Origin: Sphingomonadales bacterium
GTDB lineage: Bacteria > Bacteroidota > Bacteroidia > Flavobacteriales_D > Crocinitomicaceae
Assembly (NCBI GenBank): GCA_016872115.1
Contig: VHBC01000003.1
Coordinates: 111,801-175,800 of the forward strand
DNA: 64,000 bases
Direction: 5' to 3'
In this document: positions 48,442 through 58,387 of the stretch, piece after piece
Position numbering within the stretch: the first letter of the stretch is position 1
Layout of the letters: every line of letters starts with the position of its first letter
Notes under the pieces: generated by a model
The model's input: only the letters and a program-made list of their open reading frames with translations
What the model was told of the DNA's origin: nothing
Databases searched by the model: none
Made by a program: the position numbers and the translations under genes

Positions 48442-50205
48442 CTAGTTTTTTCCGAAAATTACTTCATCTGTGAGTTGGCGGACCATCACAAACAATTCGT
48501 CCTTAAAGGTTTGTGCTTCGTAGGCGCCGCGCTCTATCATGCGCAGTTTGTGTTCCCATTGTCCAGTTAATTCAGGGCTTTTGAGCAATTCGTATGAAAT
48601 TTTGTCGATGAGCGCCATTCCGGTAGGGGTTGCCACCAGATTTTTCTTTTTCTTCTCGATGTATTGGCGCTTGAAAAGCGTTTCGATGATACTGGCCCTT
48701 GTGGAAGGTCGGCCGATGCCGTTTTCTTTCATGACCTCACGCATTTCTTCGTTGTCTACCAGTTTACCTGCGGTTTCCATTGCGCGCAGAAGGGTAGCTT
48801 CGGTGTAGTATTTGGGTGGGCTCGTTTTGCCTTCGTGAATAAACGGCGCGTGTGGGCCGCTTTCTCCTTTGGCAAAATGCGGTAGTATTTTATCTTCAGG
48901 GTTGGTTTGTTGGGCTTTGAGATCGTCGTAAAGCACGCGCCAACCTTTATCCAATACTTGCTTGCCGGTTGCTTTGAATTCCAGCGCGGCAACTTTTCCC
49001 ATTACTGTTGTGTTAGACACCTTACATTCGGGGTAAAAAACAGCAATAAAACGGCGAACGATAAGGTCGTAGACGCGTTGTTCGTCGGGGCTGATACCCG
49101 AAGGCGCTACACCAGTCGGAATAATCGCGTGGTGGTCGGTGATTTTTTTGTCGTCGAAAATTTGCTTCGATTTTTTGATGGGTTTGCCTGTGAGGGCTTC
49201 TGTGAAGCGCTTGTAGTCGCGTAGGCCAGAGAGAATCCCCGGAATTTTTGGGTGTAAGTCTTCCGACAAATAGGTGGTGTCGACGCGCGGGTAGGTCACG
49301 AGTTTTTTTTCATAAAGACCTTGCACTTTGTTAAGCGTTTCTTCAGCAGAATAGGCGTAGTAGCGGTTGCCGTCTACTTGTAAGGAGGTAAGGTCATAAA
49401 GGCGCGGATTGCCTTCTTTGGCGTCTTTTTGCTCAAAGGAAGTGACCTCGAAGGGCTGCTCGCTGAGGTAAGCTAGGCCTTTTTCGGCTTTGTCTTTGGT
49501 TTTGAGGCGGTCTATTTGGCAACTGAATTCGGTCTCGCGGTAAGTAGTTTTAAGTTCAAAGAAAGTTTCGGACTGAAAAGCATCGATTTCTTTTTGCCGC
49601 TGCACAATTAAAGCGAGCGTGGGCGTTTGAACCCGCCCCACAGAGAGGGTTTGTTTGTCGCGGCCGTATTTGCGTGTAAAAAGTCGGGTACCGTTGATGC
49701 CCAAGACCCAATCGCCAACCGCCCGCGCGTAGCCTGCGGCAAAGAGGCGGTCAAAATCTGAGCCGGGCCGTAGCTTTTGAAAGCCATCTTTGATGGCCTC
49801 TTCGGTGAGCGAAGAAATCCAGAGGCGTTTGACCGGAACTTTGCATTTGGCCTTGAGCAATACCCAGCGCTGAATAAGCTCACCTTCTTGCCCGGCATCA
49901 CCGCAGTTAATGACTTCGGTGGCTTGGCTAACAAGGCGTTCAATGACATGAAATTGTTTTTTTGCGCCGTCGTCTCCGCGCAGCTTGATGCCGAATTGGT
50001 GCGGAATAATTGGGAGGTCTTCTAATTTCCAGTATTTCCAGTTGGGGTTGTAATCTTCGGGGTCTTTGAGTGAGCACAAATGCCCGTAGACCCAGGTGAC
50101 GGCATAACCATTGCCTTCTAGGTAGCCATCTTTGCGGTTTTTGGCACCTAAAATCTCCGCTAAATCACGGGCAACACTTGGCTTTTCGGCTATACAGACA
50201 ATCAT
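48442..50205 (-). CDS. topB: DNA topoisomerase III
   Basis: MIVCIAEKPSVARDLAEILGA, INCGDAGQEGELIQRWVL, SVGRVQTPTLALIVQRQKEI, YPRVDTTYLSEDL, ENGIGRPSTRASIIETLFKRQYI. Confidence 0.93.
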   Translation of the reverse strand: MIVCIAEKPSVARDLAEILGAKNRKDGYLEGNGYAVTWVYGHLCSLKDPEDYNPNWKYWKLEDLPIIPHQFGIKLRGDDGAKKQFHVIERLVSQATEVINCGDAGQEGELIQRWVLLKAKCKVPVKRLWISSLTEEAIKDGFQKLRPGSDFDRLFAAGYARAVGDWVLGINGTRLFTRKYGRDKQTLSVGRVQTPTLALIVQRQKEIDAFQSETFFELKTTYRETEFSCQIDRLKTKDKAEKGLAYLSEQPFEVTSFEQKDAKEGNPRLYDLTSLQVDGNRYYAYSAEETLNKVQGLYEKKLVTYPRVDTTYLSEDLHPKIPGILSGLRDYKRFTEALTGKPIKKSKQIFDDKKITDHHAIIPTGVAPSGISPDEQRVYDLIVRRFIAVFYPECKVSNTTVMGKVAALEFKATGKQVLDKGWRVLYDDLKAQQTNPEDKILPHFAKGESGPHAPFIHEGKTSPPKYYTEATLLRAMETAGKLVDNEEMREVMKENGIGRPSTRASIIETLFKRQYIEKKKKNLVATPTGMALIDKISYELLKSPELTGQWEHKLRMIERGAYEAQTFKDELFVMVRQLTDEVIFGKN

Positions 50206-52241
50206 TAATTGCCAAAACGCTTGATGCCACCTTCCAAGAACTTCTTGTACGTTTTGATATCAGGCGTGTAGCCAATGGCCTGCGTGAGGTCATTGCCTTC
50301 GTGGTCGGTGACAACATACAAAGGTTGCTGGAAGCTTTTGTAGCGCGTCATTTGGTAGTCGGCCCATTTGTTGCCAACGGTGCGTATCGGCCCGCTGAGT
50401 TTAGAGACGCGTTGTTCGTTTGCTGGTAGCGCCTCGCGGTCATCGACATACAAGGAAATGATTATAAATTGCTTTTGGAGCATTGGACGTATTTCGTCGT
50501 TGGTCCAGACGGTGCTTTCTGTCTTGCGACAGTTTTGGCAGGCGTGCCCTGTGAAATCAAGTAGAATAGGTAAGTTGCGTTTTTTGGCGTAGGCGCGTCC
50601 TTTTTCGAGGTCGTGGAATACCAAAATTGAGCCGTCGCCAACCGGGTGCATTTCAGCTGCAAACTGAGCGGTAATAGAGTCTCCTACCATGCCGGTTTCT
50701 TGCCCGCCATTGACCCAACGGAAGTTGTCTTCGGAGTGTGTGCGCGGTGGTGCAATGCCGTCAATGAGCGTAAGCGGTGCACCGAACATTCCGGTGAAAA
50801 GGTAAACAGAGAATACTAGGGCCAACAAAGCAAACATAAAGCGCGTTACGCTCAATTTCTGCACAGGTGAATCATGAGAAAACTGCAATTTACCCAGTAA
50901 GTAAATACCCATTATAAAGAAGAGCACAAACCAAATACCCACAAACCATTCGCGGGTAAGTAGGCCCCAATGGTAGGCGAGGTCAACAGAAGACAAGAAT
51001 TTGAGCGCTAAAGCGAGTTCTGCCAAACCTAAAACTACCTTAACAGAATTGAGCCAGCCACCCGATTGTGGCAAGCTGTTGAGCCAGCCCGGAAAGACCG
51101 CAAAGAGCGTAAATGGAATGGCCAGTGCCAAAGAAAAGCCGGTCATGCCTACAGCAGGGGTGAGGTAAGAACCAGAAGTTGCTGCCTCTACAAGCAAGCT
51201 ACCGATAATTGGACCAGTACAAGAAAAAGAGACCAAGCCAAGCGTGAAAGCCATGAAGAAGATACCGAGGTAGCCGCCTCGGTCGGCTTGCTTGTCCATT
51301 TTATTGACCCAGGAATTAGGCAATTGGATTTCGAAAGCACCTAGGAAAGAGAAAGCGAACAATACGAAAATACTGAAGAAAATGAGGTTCATCCAGACGT
51401 TGGTAGAGAGATCATTGAGGCCAAGCGGGCCCATAGCGGCGGTAAAGATGAGTCCAAAAACAACGTAAATGAGCACAATAGATCCGCCGTAAACCAGTGC
51501 TTTGAAAATACCTTCGCTGCGTGTTTTGGATTGCTTGGTAAAGAAAGTAACCGTCATGGGGATCATCGGGAACATACATGGTGTAAACAAAGCCACCAAG
51601 CCCGCAATAAAGCCCGCAATGAAAATCACGATGTTTGAATCTTTTTTCTTTTCTTTTTGCTGGATGGGCGCAGGCGCCTGGTCAATGGTGGTTTCGGTGC
51701 TATTGGTATCTGTACCAGCTGTTTGCGCACTTGTGGTTGTATCTATTTCGGTTGGCGCTGCGCCAGAGGCTTTGTAACCACTCACTTTAAAGTTGGCCGT
51801 GTAGTCAAAAGGGGGTAAGCAACCTTCGTGGTTACACAATTGAAAGAACAGGTTGCAACTAGCGGTAAACGCTTCGTCTGACAAGATTTCAATTTTTTGC
51901 TTAAAAGTGGCTTTGTTTTCAAAATACAATGAAGTACCGAGTTCGTCTTTTTGGACGAGCGGAATACCCACTTCAGTAACTTTTCCGATGGTTTTAAAGT
52001 TTTTATTGGCCTTGAATTTGAATTCTGGAACAATGCCAGTGCCATCGGCTGCCATAGGGTCGTGCTTGAGACTAAAAATATGGTATTCAGGTACCAATTT
52101 GCCTGAAAAAACCAAATTGGCATGGCTGTCGTCAATTTTCTCGACTGTGCAAGTCCATTTGATGAATTGACTCATGAAATCTTGGGCGTTGGCACTGAGC
52201 GTCAAGCCAATAAAGAGAAGAGTGATAAATAACGATTTCAT
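50205..52241 (-). CDS. Protein-disulfide reductase DsbD-family protein (N-terminal domain, TM domain, C-terminal thioredoxin-like)
   Basis: N-terminal CNHEGCLPPFDYTANFKV; LVALFTPCMFPMIPMTVTFFTKQSK, SCTGPIIGSLLV, C-terminal LLDFTGHACQNCRKTESTVWTND. Confidence 0.92.
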   Translation of the reverse strand: MKSLFITLLFIGLTLSANAQDFMSQFIKWTCTVEKIDDSHANLVFSGKLVPEYHIFSLKHDPMAADGTGIVPEFKFKANKNFKTIGKVTEVGIPLVQKDELGTSLYFENKATFKQKIEILSDEAFTASCNLFFQLCNHEGCLPPFDYTANFKVSGYKASGAAPTEIDTTTSAQTAGTDTNSTETTIDQAPAPIQQKEKKKDSNIVIFIAGFIAGLVALFTPCMFPMIPMTVTFFTKQSKTRSEGIFKALVYGGSIVLIYVVFGLIFTAAMGPLGLNDLSTNVWMNLIFFSIFVLFAFSFLGAFEIQLPNSWVNKMDKQADRGGYLGIFFMAFTLGLVSFSCTGPIIGSLLVEAATSGSYLTPAVGMTGFSLALAIPFTLFAVFPGWLNSLPQSGGWLNSVKVVLGLAELALALKFLSSVDLAYHWGLLTREWFVGIWFVLFFIMGIYLLGKLQFSHDSPVQKLSVTRFMFALLALVFSVYLFTGMFGAPLTLIDGIAPPRTHSEDNFRWVNGGQETGMVGDSITAQFAAEMHPVGDGSILVFHDLEKGRAYAKKRNLPILLDFTGHACQNCRKTESTVWTNDEIRPMLQKQFIIISLYVDDREALPANEQRVSKLSGPIRTVGNKWADYQMTRYKSFQQPLYVVTDHEGNDLTQAIGYTPDIKTYKKFLEGGIKRFGN

Positions 52242-52245
52242 ATGA

Positions 52246-52707
52246 TTAATTGGGTTTTTCTAATTTGTTAGGTGTTACCTTAACTTCAAATGGTATGGTT
52301 TTGGGCGGTAAACAACGCTTGTCGTCGCAGAGCATGTAGGTGAGTTCACCTTTAACGGTAGTTGCTTTTTTGACAAAAATGCGATTGCTGGCTTGAAAAG
52401 TATTTTCGAAGTAGGAAACTTCGGCTCCGAAATTCGGATCATAAGATTGTTTTGCCTTGCTAGTGGCCTCGAAGGTGTTAAAAATTTTTACAGCATTATT
52501 CTTTTCTAGCGTAATTTGAGTCGGGACCGGACCTATATTTGGATCTAAATTCAGTGCATATAGGTGCCAACCGTTTTCAATGGTGGCAATGATTTGAATA
52601 GAGGCTGGGTAGGGAACAAATGCGAAATCCCATTGGATTTTCTCTTGGGCATGCGCACAAGTGCTTAGCAATGAGAAGAATGAAAGAAGTAGCGCTGCGC
52701 TTCGCAT
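52246..52707 (-). CDS. Standalone DsbD N-terminal-like domain protein
   Basis: Start re-placed at MRSAALLLSFFSLLSTCAHAQ; C-terminal YMLCDDKRCLPPKTIPFEVKV matches the CxxxxCLPP motif in the adjacent DsbD. Confidence 0.8.
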   Translation of the reverse strand: MRSAALLLSFFSLLSTCAHAQEKIQWDFAFVPYPASIQIIATIENGWHLYALNLDPNIGPVPTQITLEKNNAVKIFNTFEATSKAKQSYDPNFGAEVSYFENTFQASNRIFVKKATTVKGELTYMLCDDKRCLPPKTIPFEVKVTPNKLEKPN

Positions 52708-52768
52708 GTGGTGTGAACTTAGAATTCCCGAAATTACGAAAAATATCGGCAAAAGATTGTGCCTTGGC

Positions 52769-53788
52769 TTACCATTCGAGACGCGGATCTGCTGCAACAT
52801 CTTGCCCAACGGTTTGCCCAGCGGCTAGGTAAAATGAGCCAGCCATGGCGATCATAGCACCGTTGTCAGTACAATAGCTCATTTTGGGAATACTCACCTG
52901 CCAGCCGTTCTCTTTTTTTGCCAACAAGCGTTTGCGCAGCTCTGAATTGGCCGATACGCCACCGGCAATAACCACGGTTTTGATGCCCGTATGTTTCACT
53001 GCTTTATCCAATTTGTCCATTAAAATACTGACAATGCTGTTTTGAATACTTGCACAGAGGTCTGCTTGGTTCTTTTGACGAAAATCGGGTTCGTTTTTTT
53101 CGGCGCCTTGCAGCGTATACAATATGGAAGTTTTGAGGCCGCTGAAGCTGAAATCCAGACCTGGAATTTGAGGTTTCGCAAACTGAAAAGTAGTTGGATT
53201 TCCTTCTTGTGCGAGTTGATCGATGAGGGGTCCACCAGGGTAGGGCAAGCCCAGCATTTTGGCGGCTTTATCGAAGGCCTCACCAGCGGCGTCGTCTATG
53301 GTGCTGCCCAACACTTGCATGTCTAGCGCATCGTTGACTTGCACAATTTGGGTGTGACCACCACTTACTGTGAGGCACAAAAATGGGAAATTTGGTTTGG
53401 CGTCGCTCGCGTCGTCCATGAAATGCGCTAAAATGTGTGCTTTCATGTGATGTACACCAACCAGTGGGACGTCGAGTGCAAGGGCGAGCGCTTTGGCAAA
53501 GGAAGTGCCAACCGTAAGCGAGCCCATGAGGCCAGGGCCTTGTGTAAAGGCAATGGCGTCGAGGTCTTTGAGCTGTATTTGGGCTTGGTTGAGTGCGGCC
53601 TGTACTACCGGTATTATATTTTCTTGATGTGCGCGGCTAGCAAGCTCCGGAACTACGCCGCCAAAAGATTCGTGAATAGCTTGGCTAGCAACGATATTGG
53701 CACGGATTTGGTTTCCGACAAGAATGGCCGCAGAGGTGTCGTCGCACGACGACTCAATACCGAGTATAATCTTGGGTTTTGCTGTCAA
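52769..53788 (-). CDS. tsaD: tRNA N6-threonylcarbamoyladenosine synthase TsaD
   Basis: ILGIESSCDDTSAAIL, HESFGGVVPELASRAHQENI, HHMKAHILAHFMD, LTVSGGHTQIV, VVIAGGVSANSELR. Confidence 0.96.
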   Translation of the reverse strand: MTAKPKIILGIESSCDDTSAAILVGNQIRANIVASQAIHESFGGVVPELASRAHQENIIPVVQAALNQAQIQLKDLDAIAFTQGPGLMGSLTVGTSFAKALALALDVPLVGVHHMKAHILAHFMDDASDAKPNFPFLCLTVSGGHTQIVQVNDALDMQVLGSTIDDAAGEAFDKAAKMLGLPYPGGPLIDQLAQEGNPTTFQFAKPQIPGLDFSFSGLKTSILYTLQGAEKNEPDFRQKNQADLCASIQNSIVSILMDKLDKAVKHTGIKTVVIAGGVSANSELRKRLLAKKENGWQVSIPKMSYCTDNGAMIAMAGSFYLAAGQTVGQDVAADPRLEW

Positions 53789-53796
53789 AAGATTGC

Positions 53797-53804
53797 TAAT
53801 TTTG
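53797..53804 (+). promoter_or_regulatory. -7 element TAATTTTG for the TamB-like gene
   Basis: TAATTTTGTAACAAAC-ATG, 8 nt between the element and the ATG at 53813. Confidence 0.4.
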
Positions 53805-53812
53805 TAACAAAC

Positions 53813-56800
53813 ATGACAAAGGTACTCAAAATCGCGGGCCTATCCATTGCCATTCTCTTGGAGTGGTTTTTCATTTTTGTCATTGTATTGGTATTCGCCA
53901 TTCGGAGCTCAGCTGTTCAAACCTTTTTGGCCAAGCGTGCTACTTCTTTTCTAAGTCATGAATTAAATACAAAAGTTCGGGTAGGTGCAGTTGATATCGT
54001 TTTGTTTCGCCATATCGACCTCAAAGATATTTACATCGAAGAGCAATCTAAATTGCAGCCCATCCTAGCGCTTAAACATTTGTATTTGGGACTCGATCAA
54101 TTCAAATTGCTTCAAAATAAAGTCTTGATCAATGAACTTCGGCTTTATGGAGGGAAGATCAATCTTAGTCGCTTACCACGAGACGGCAAATACAATTTTG
54201 CCTTCATTGAAGATTATTTTAGCGCAGACACACCTCGTAAATCTAAACAAGAATTCGAAATTAATCTAGCACAACTTTCGTTGCAGCACATCGACTTTAA
54301 ATACCACGACCTGCGTACCGATACCCTGGCTTTTGGCATTGATTACGACCATATCGAATTGCAAGATTTGCACTTGAGCGCTACAGACATTCTCTCCAAA
54401 GGGGACCTGATGAAATGTCAGATTAGAAAACTAGGCTTCAAGGAACGCTCTGGTTTTGAACTCAAGCAGCTCAAGGCATATGCGTACTATTCTTCAAGGG
54501 GAATTGTTCTTCGAAAAGCATTGCTGCAGACAGCCAACACGACCTTATTGCTGCCAAAACTTGCCCTAAGAACAAAAAGTGAAGCTGATTTTACAGATTT
54601 TGAAGATAGAGTCGAATTCGATATAGCTGTAGCCCCCAGTAAAGTAAATCTGACTGATGTCGCCTATTTTGCGCCCGATATGCGCGGTATGGATCAAACT
54701 GTATATGTTTCGGGAAAGGTTCAAGACAAATTGCGCGCACTTCAAATCAAAGATCTTCAGTTGCGCTTTGGAAAAGCATCGCTACTTCAGGCACAGCTTC
54801 AACTACCAGACTTTCGCAAAGAAACCGCCCAACTTTGGTTTCAAGAAACAATTACCAAAGCGCATGTGGATTTAACAGATATTGAAAATTTACATTTACC
54901 CAAGGGTGTTTCTTCTATTTTCATTCCTGAAATGCTTAAAAAAGCGCAGTTCATTGAATTAAAGCAAGCGCAACTTTCTGGATTTCCCGAGCAGCTGACC
55001 GTTTCTATTCAAAATGTCAAAACAGCTTTGGGGTCACTTTCCTTAGCGCCAATCCGCTTGACAAATACGCCTAAAGAATTCACCATAAAAGGCGTCCGAG
55101 ATTCTTCGTTTTTGGCGCTCGATCAGTTTCAATTAGGTTCTTTACTTGAAGTCTCCGAAATTGGTGCAATGAGTGGTGCTTTTCAATTCGAATTGGCTTT
55201 GGGTAGCAATGGTAGCTTTGGCTTGTCTGATTGTAGCGGATTCATCAGTCATTTTTTGGTGAACAACTACAATTACGCGAACATTGAAATAGCCGAAACC
55301 AGCATTCAGAACGAACAATTGCTGTCTAAATTAGTCGTCAATGATCCGCATCTTGAATTGAGTAGTATACTGCAATTAAATCTTACTATTGCACCGAGCT
55401 ATCAAATACAAACCAATATCGAACGCGCCAATTTGTATGCGCTCCACCTGAGTTCTCTTCCTGGCGATGAGCTCAAAACGAAAATCAATTTAGGAATCGA
55501 GGGCCCGAGTTGGTCTGAGGTGGTTGGCTTTGCAAGTTTTAAAGACTACAGCTACCAGGTAGATGAGCATGTCATTGCAGGAGAACTAGCACAATTACAC
55601 TATCGTAAAACAGGGCAAAAGACCAATATTGACCTCAGTTCGGCCGTCCTAGACTTTTCTATCGATGGAATATTAGATGAGCCTACCCTTGAAGCCGATT
55701 TATTGCATCATCTGGCCATTTTATACCCACCTATAGACGGTGCAGCGCGTAGTTTTGTGCATAGCTCGGCGCATTTTGATTTCAATTTATTAGCGCGCAA
55801 TACGACAGAATTACTCGCTATATTTTTACCTGAGCTTCAACTTACCAATGGCACAACCATCAATGGCTCCTTTAATTCTAAAGCTGAAGACCTCCAAATT
55901 CAAGTAAAAAGCGCGCAAATTATATACAATTCGATAGAAATCTCTAATCTCGCATTCAAAGAAAATATCCTTCACGACGCTGTTAATGGCGCTCTATATG
56001 TAAAAGAGTTGCGCATTGCAGATTCCACTGCATTTCACGACCTCCAGTTGGTCAATAAAGGTGGTCATGGCATTCAAGAGGCAACGCTCAGTTGGGACCC
56101 AAACACCGACGATTTCTCGGAACTCAAATGGCGCACCACCATCTTGCCCAATGACTACATTAGTTTTGCATTGCAACCCTCTTTTTTTACCATCAATGGC
56201 GTAGAGTGGAAAATTGCCAATAAATCTGATATCACGCTGGCTTCCAATGAGATGAGTATAACTGATTTTGAACTCAATAGAGGATACCAGCGCATACAAA
56301 TCAATGGTTGTTTGTCCGATAATAAACGCGATCAACTACGCTTTGATGTTGTAGGTCTTGACCTCGGAGAACTTTCCGCCTTGGTGGGGCTTCCCAATCA
56401 GTACAGTGGCCGCTTCAGTGGTTGGGGTACGCTTAGCACACCTTTTACCAATCTTAACATCGCGGCCGATGCCAATCTCGAACAACTGCAAATTGATGGG
56501 TTATCTGTTGGAGACATTATGTTGCATTCCGATTGGAATGACGCAAGGCAGAGTATCGTTTTGGAAGGAACTCTACAGTACCGTAACGAACGCACCTTTG
56601 ATTTTGATGGTCTTTATAAACTCAAAGAGGATGCCCTCGATTTAGGCCTCAATTTCAAGCAAACCGATATTTCTTTAGCAAATGCGTTCATGGATCCCGA
56701 GGTGGTCAAAGGAATCAAAGGTAAACTCAATGGCCGCTTGCGACTAACGGGTAGCCCGAGTCAACCAAAGTTAGTTGGAAAGCTGCGCCTGCAAGAAGGC

Positions 56801-58387
56801 GGTGCAGAAATTGCATTATTGGGTGTAGCCTACCAACTAGATGGCCTCATCCAAGTAACCGACGACGCTTTTTTCCTCGACAACTTCCCAATTAAAGATC
56901 CAGAAGGGAATGTTGCTTATTTATCGAGTGCCATAAACCACACCAATTTTGATAAATGGAACTACGACATTCAAATCAATTTTGAAGACGACCTCAAGAA
57001 AATAGACCCGCGTACCAATCAGCTTGTTCCAATAGAAAAATTCCTGGTGTTGAATACCAAGTATAAAGAAGGAGATGTGTATTACGGGAAAGCTTATGGC
57101 CGCGGTACGGCGAACATTTTTGGCACCATGAGCAATACAGAAATTACCGTAGATGCCACCACCCGTAAAGGTACCGAAGTCATTTTTCCGATGTATGGTA
57201 TGTCTGAAATCGACGACGAAGACAATTTTGTTCAGTTTGTTGAACGCAGTGTAGCGACGCAAATAGAACAACAAGGCATCGACTTCACCGGTCTGGACCT
57301 CGACCTTAATTTTCACATCACACCCGATGCCAACATGAAACTCATTTTCAATGACCAGACAGGTGATGAAATCACAGCCCGAGGCAGCGGAGAGCTCAAT
57401 ATCAAGCTTGATCAATACAACCAGCTCACCATGAACGGCCCTTATGTCATTGCCAAAGGAAGTCGTTATAACTTTGCTTTGGGTTCAATCAAACAAACTT
57501 TTGACATCGAGGGCGGTTCCAAAATTGAATGGACTGGCGACCCCTACAACGCCGATATTAGCATCAATACCGTAACCCCAAAACGGGCCTCAATTTTAGA
57601 GCTAAGTCCTGAAATCCAAGACAACACGCTAGTGAATCAGGAGATTCTATGTTACCTGAAGCTCAGCGAGTCTTTGCTAACGCCTAAAATTACATTTGAC
57701 TTAGTGGCGCCGCGTACTACCGAAACAGGAAAAGCGCTCATCGACCGCATTAAATCTGACCCGGACGAACTCAACCGTCAGTTCTTTTCTTTGTTGCTCG
57801 TCAGTAAGTTTCAGCCGCTTAAAGGCAATCTTTCTGCGGGCGGTTCAGCTGCACTCGATTTGCTTGAATCTCAGATCAATGCTGCATTAGGTAAATTATC
57901 TGACAACTACAAATTAAATGTAGATTATGGTTCCGATGAAATAGCCGGAGAAAGTAAAGTGGAGCTTGGTGTTGCAAAAGGTTTCCTCGATGATAAATTG
58001 GTTATTACGGGTAGCTTTGGTGTAGAAAACCGCAGCACGGCAGGTTCAAACGGTACCCAAGCTTATACCAATTCAATGATTGGGGATGTTAATATTGAGT
58101 ACAAAATTCAGGATAATTTCCGTGTAAGAGCGTTTAATCAATCCAACACCAACTCGGTCAATGAAAACCAGGGTCCGTTTACACAAGGTTTTGGTGTATC
58201 ATATTTCGAAGAGTTTCATCGTTTTTCAGATTTAGCGTTTGTCAAACAACTCAAGCAGCTTTTTGAAAAAGGGCCAAAAAAATCCGGTGCGCCAAAGAGC
58301 AAAAAACATAGACAACCTGTAACTTTATCACAAAATGAAAAAAGTACTAGTAGCCAACCGCGGCGAGATCGCTCGACGCGTGCTTAG
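53813..58387 (+). CDS. TamB/AsmA-like translocation and assembly module (DUF490 family)
   Basis: N-terminal TM anchor after MTKVLKIAGLSIAILLEWFFIFVIVLVFAIRSSAVQTFLAKRATSFLSHELNTKVRVG; C-terminal beta-helix/DUF490 pattern including LLVSKFQPLKGNLSAGGSAALDLLESQINAALGKLSDNYKLNVDYG. The upstream ORF extension is antisense to tsaD and rejected. Confidence 0.88.
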   Translation: MTKVLKIAGLSIAILLEWFFIFVIVLVFAIRSSAVQTFLAKRATSFLSHELNTKVRVGAVDIVLFRHIDLKDIYIEEQSKLQPILALKHLYLGLDQFKLLQNKVLINELRLYGGKINLSRLPRDGKYNFAFIEDYFSADTPRKSKQEFEINLAQLSLQHIDFKYHDLRTDTLAFGIDYDHIELQDLHLSATDILSKGDLMKCQIRKLGFKERSGFELKQLKAYAYYSSRGIVLRKALLQTANTTLLLPKLALRTKSEADFTDFEDRVEFDIAVAPSKVNLTDVAYFAPDMRGMDQTVYVSGKVQDKLRALQIKDLQLRFGKASLLQAQLQLPDFRKETAQLWFQETITKAHVDLTDIENLHLPKGVSSIFIPEMLKKAQFIELKQAQLSGFPEQLTVSIQNVKTALGSLSLAPIRLTNTPKEFTIKGVRDSSFLALDQFQLGSLLEVSEIGAMSGAFQFELALGSNGSFGLSDCSGFISHFLVNNYNYANIEIAETSIQNEQLLSKLVVNDPHLELSSILQLNLTIAPSYQIQTNIERANLYALHLSSLPGDELKTKINLGIEGPSWSEVVGFASFKDYSYQVDEHVIAGELAQLHYRKTGQKTNIDLSSAVLDFSIDGILDEPTLEADLLHHLAILYPPIDGAARSFVHSSAHFDFNLLARNTTELLAIFLPELQLTNGTTINGSFNSKAEDLQIQVKSAQIIYNSIEISNLAFKENILHDAVNGALYVKELRIADSTAFHDLQLVNKGGHGIQEATLSWDPNTDDFSELKWRTTILPNDYISFALQPSFFTINGVEWKIANKSDITLASNEMSITDFELNRGYQRIQINGCLSDNKRDQLRFDVVGLDLGELSALVGLPNQYSGRFSGWGTLSTPFTNLNIAADANLEQLQIDGLSVGDIMLHSDWNDARQSIVLEGTLQYRNERTFDFDGLYKLKEDALDLGLNFKQTDISLANAFMDPEVVKGIKGKLNGRLRLTGSPSQPKLVGKLRLQEGGAEIALLGVAYQLDGLIQVTDDAFFLDNFPIKDPEGNVAYLSSAINHTNFDKWNYDIQINFEDDLKKIDPRTNQLVPIEKFLVLNTKYKEGDVYYGKAYGRGTANIFGTMSNTEITVDATTRKGTEVIFPMYGMSEIDDEDNFVQFVERSVATQIEQQGIDFTGLDLDLNFHITPDANMKLIFNDQTGDEITARGSGELNIKLDQYNQLTMNGPYVIAKGSRYNFALGSIKQTFDIEGGSKIEWTGDPYNADISINTVTPKRASILELSPEIQDNTLVNQEILCYLKLSESLLTPKITFDLVAPRTTETGKALIDRIKSDPDELNRQFFSLLLVSKFQPLKGNLSAGGSAALDLLESQINAALGKLSDNYKLNVDYGSDEIAGESKVELGVAKGFLDDKLVITGSFGVENRSTAGSNGTQAYTNSMIGDVNIEYKIQDNFRVRAFNQSNTNSVNENQGPFTQGFGVSYFEEFHRFSDLAFVKQLKQLFEKGPKKSGAPKSKKHRQPVTLSQNEKSTSSQPRRDRSTRA

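Noticed and set aside
51782-52135. 117-aa minus-strand ORF in the dsbD region
   Set aside because: Alternative frame within the DsbD N-terminal domain coding sequence; no signal or motif.
53435-53812. N-terminal 126-residue extension of the 1650-aa plus-strand ORF
   Set aside because: Lies antisense to tsaD; a TM anchor and promoter element place the true TamB-like start at 53813.
56921-57415. 164-aa minus-strand ORF inside the TamB-like gene
   Set aside because: Shadow ORF with no start signals or recognisable domain.
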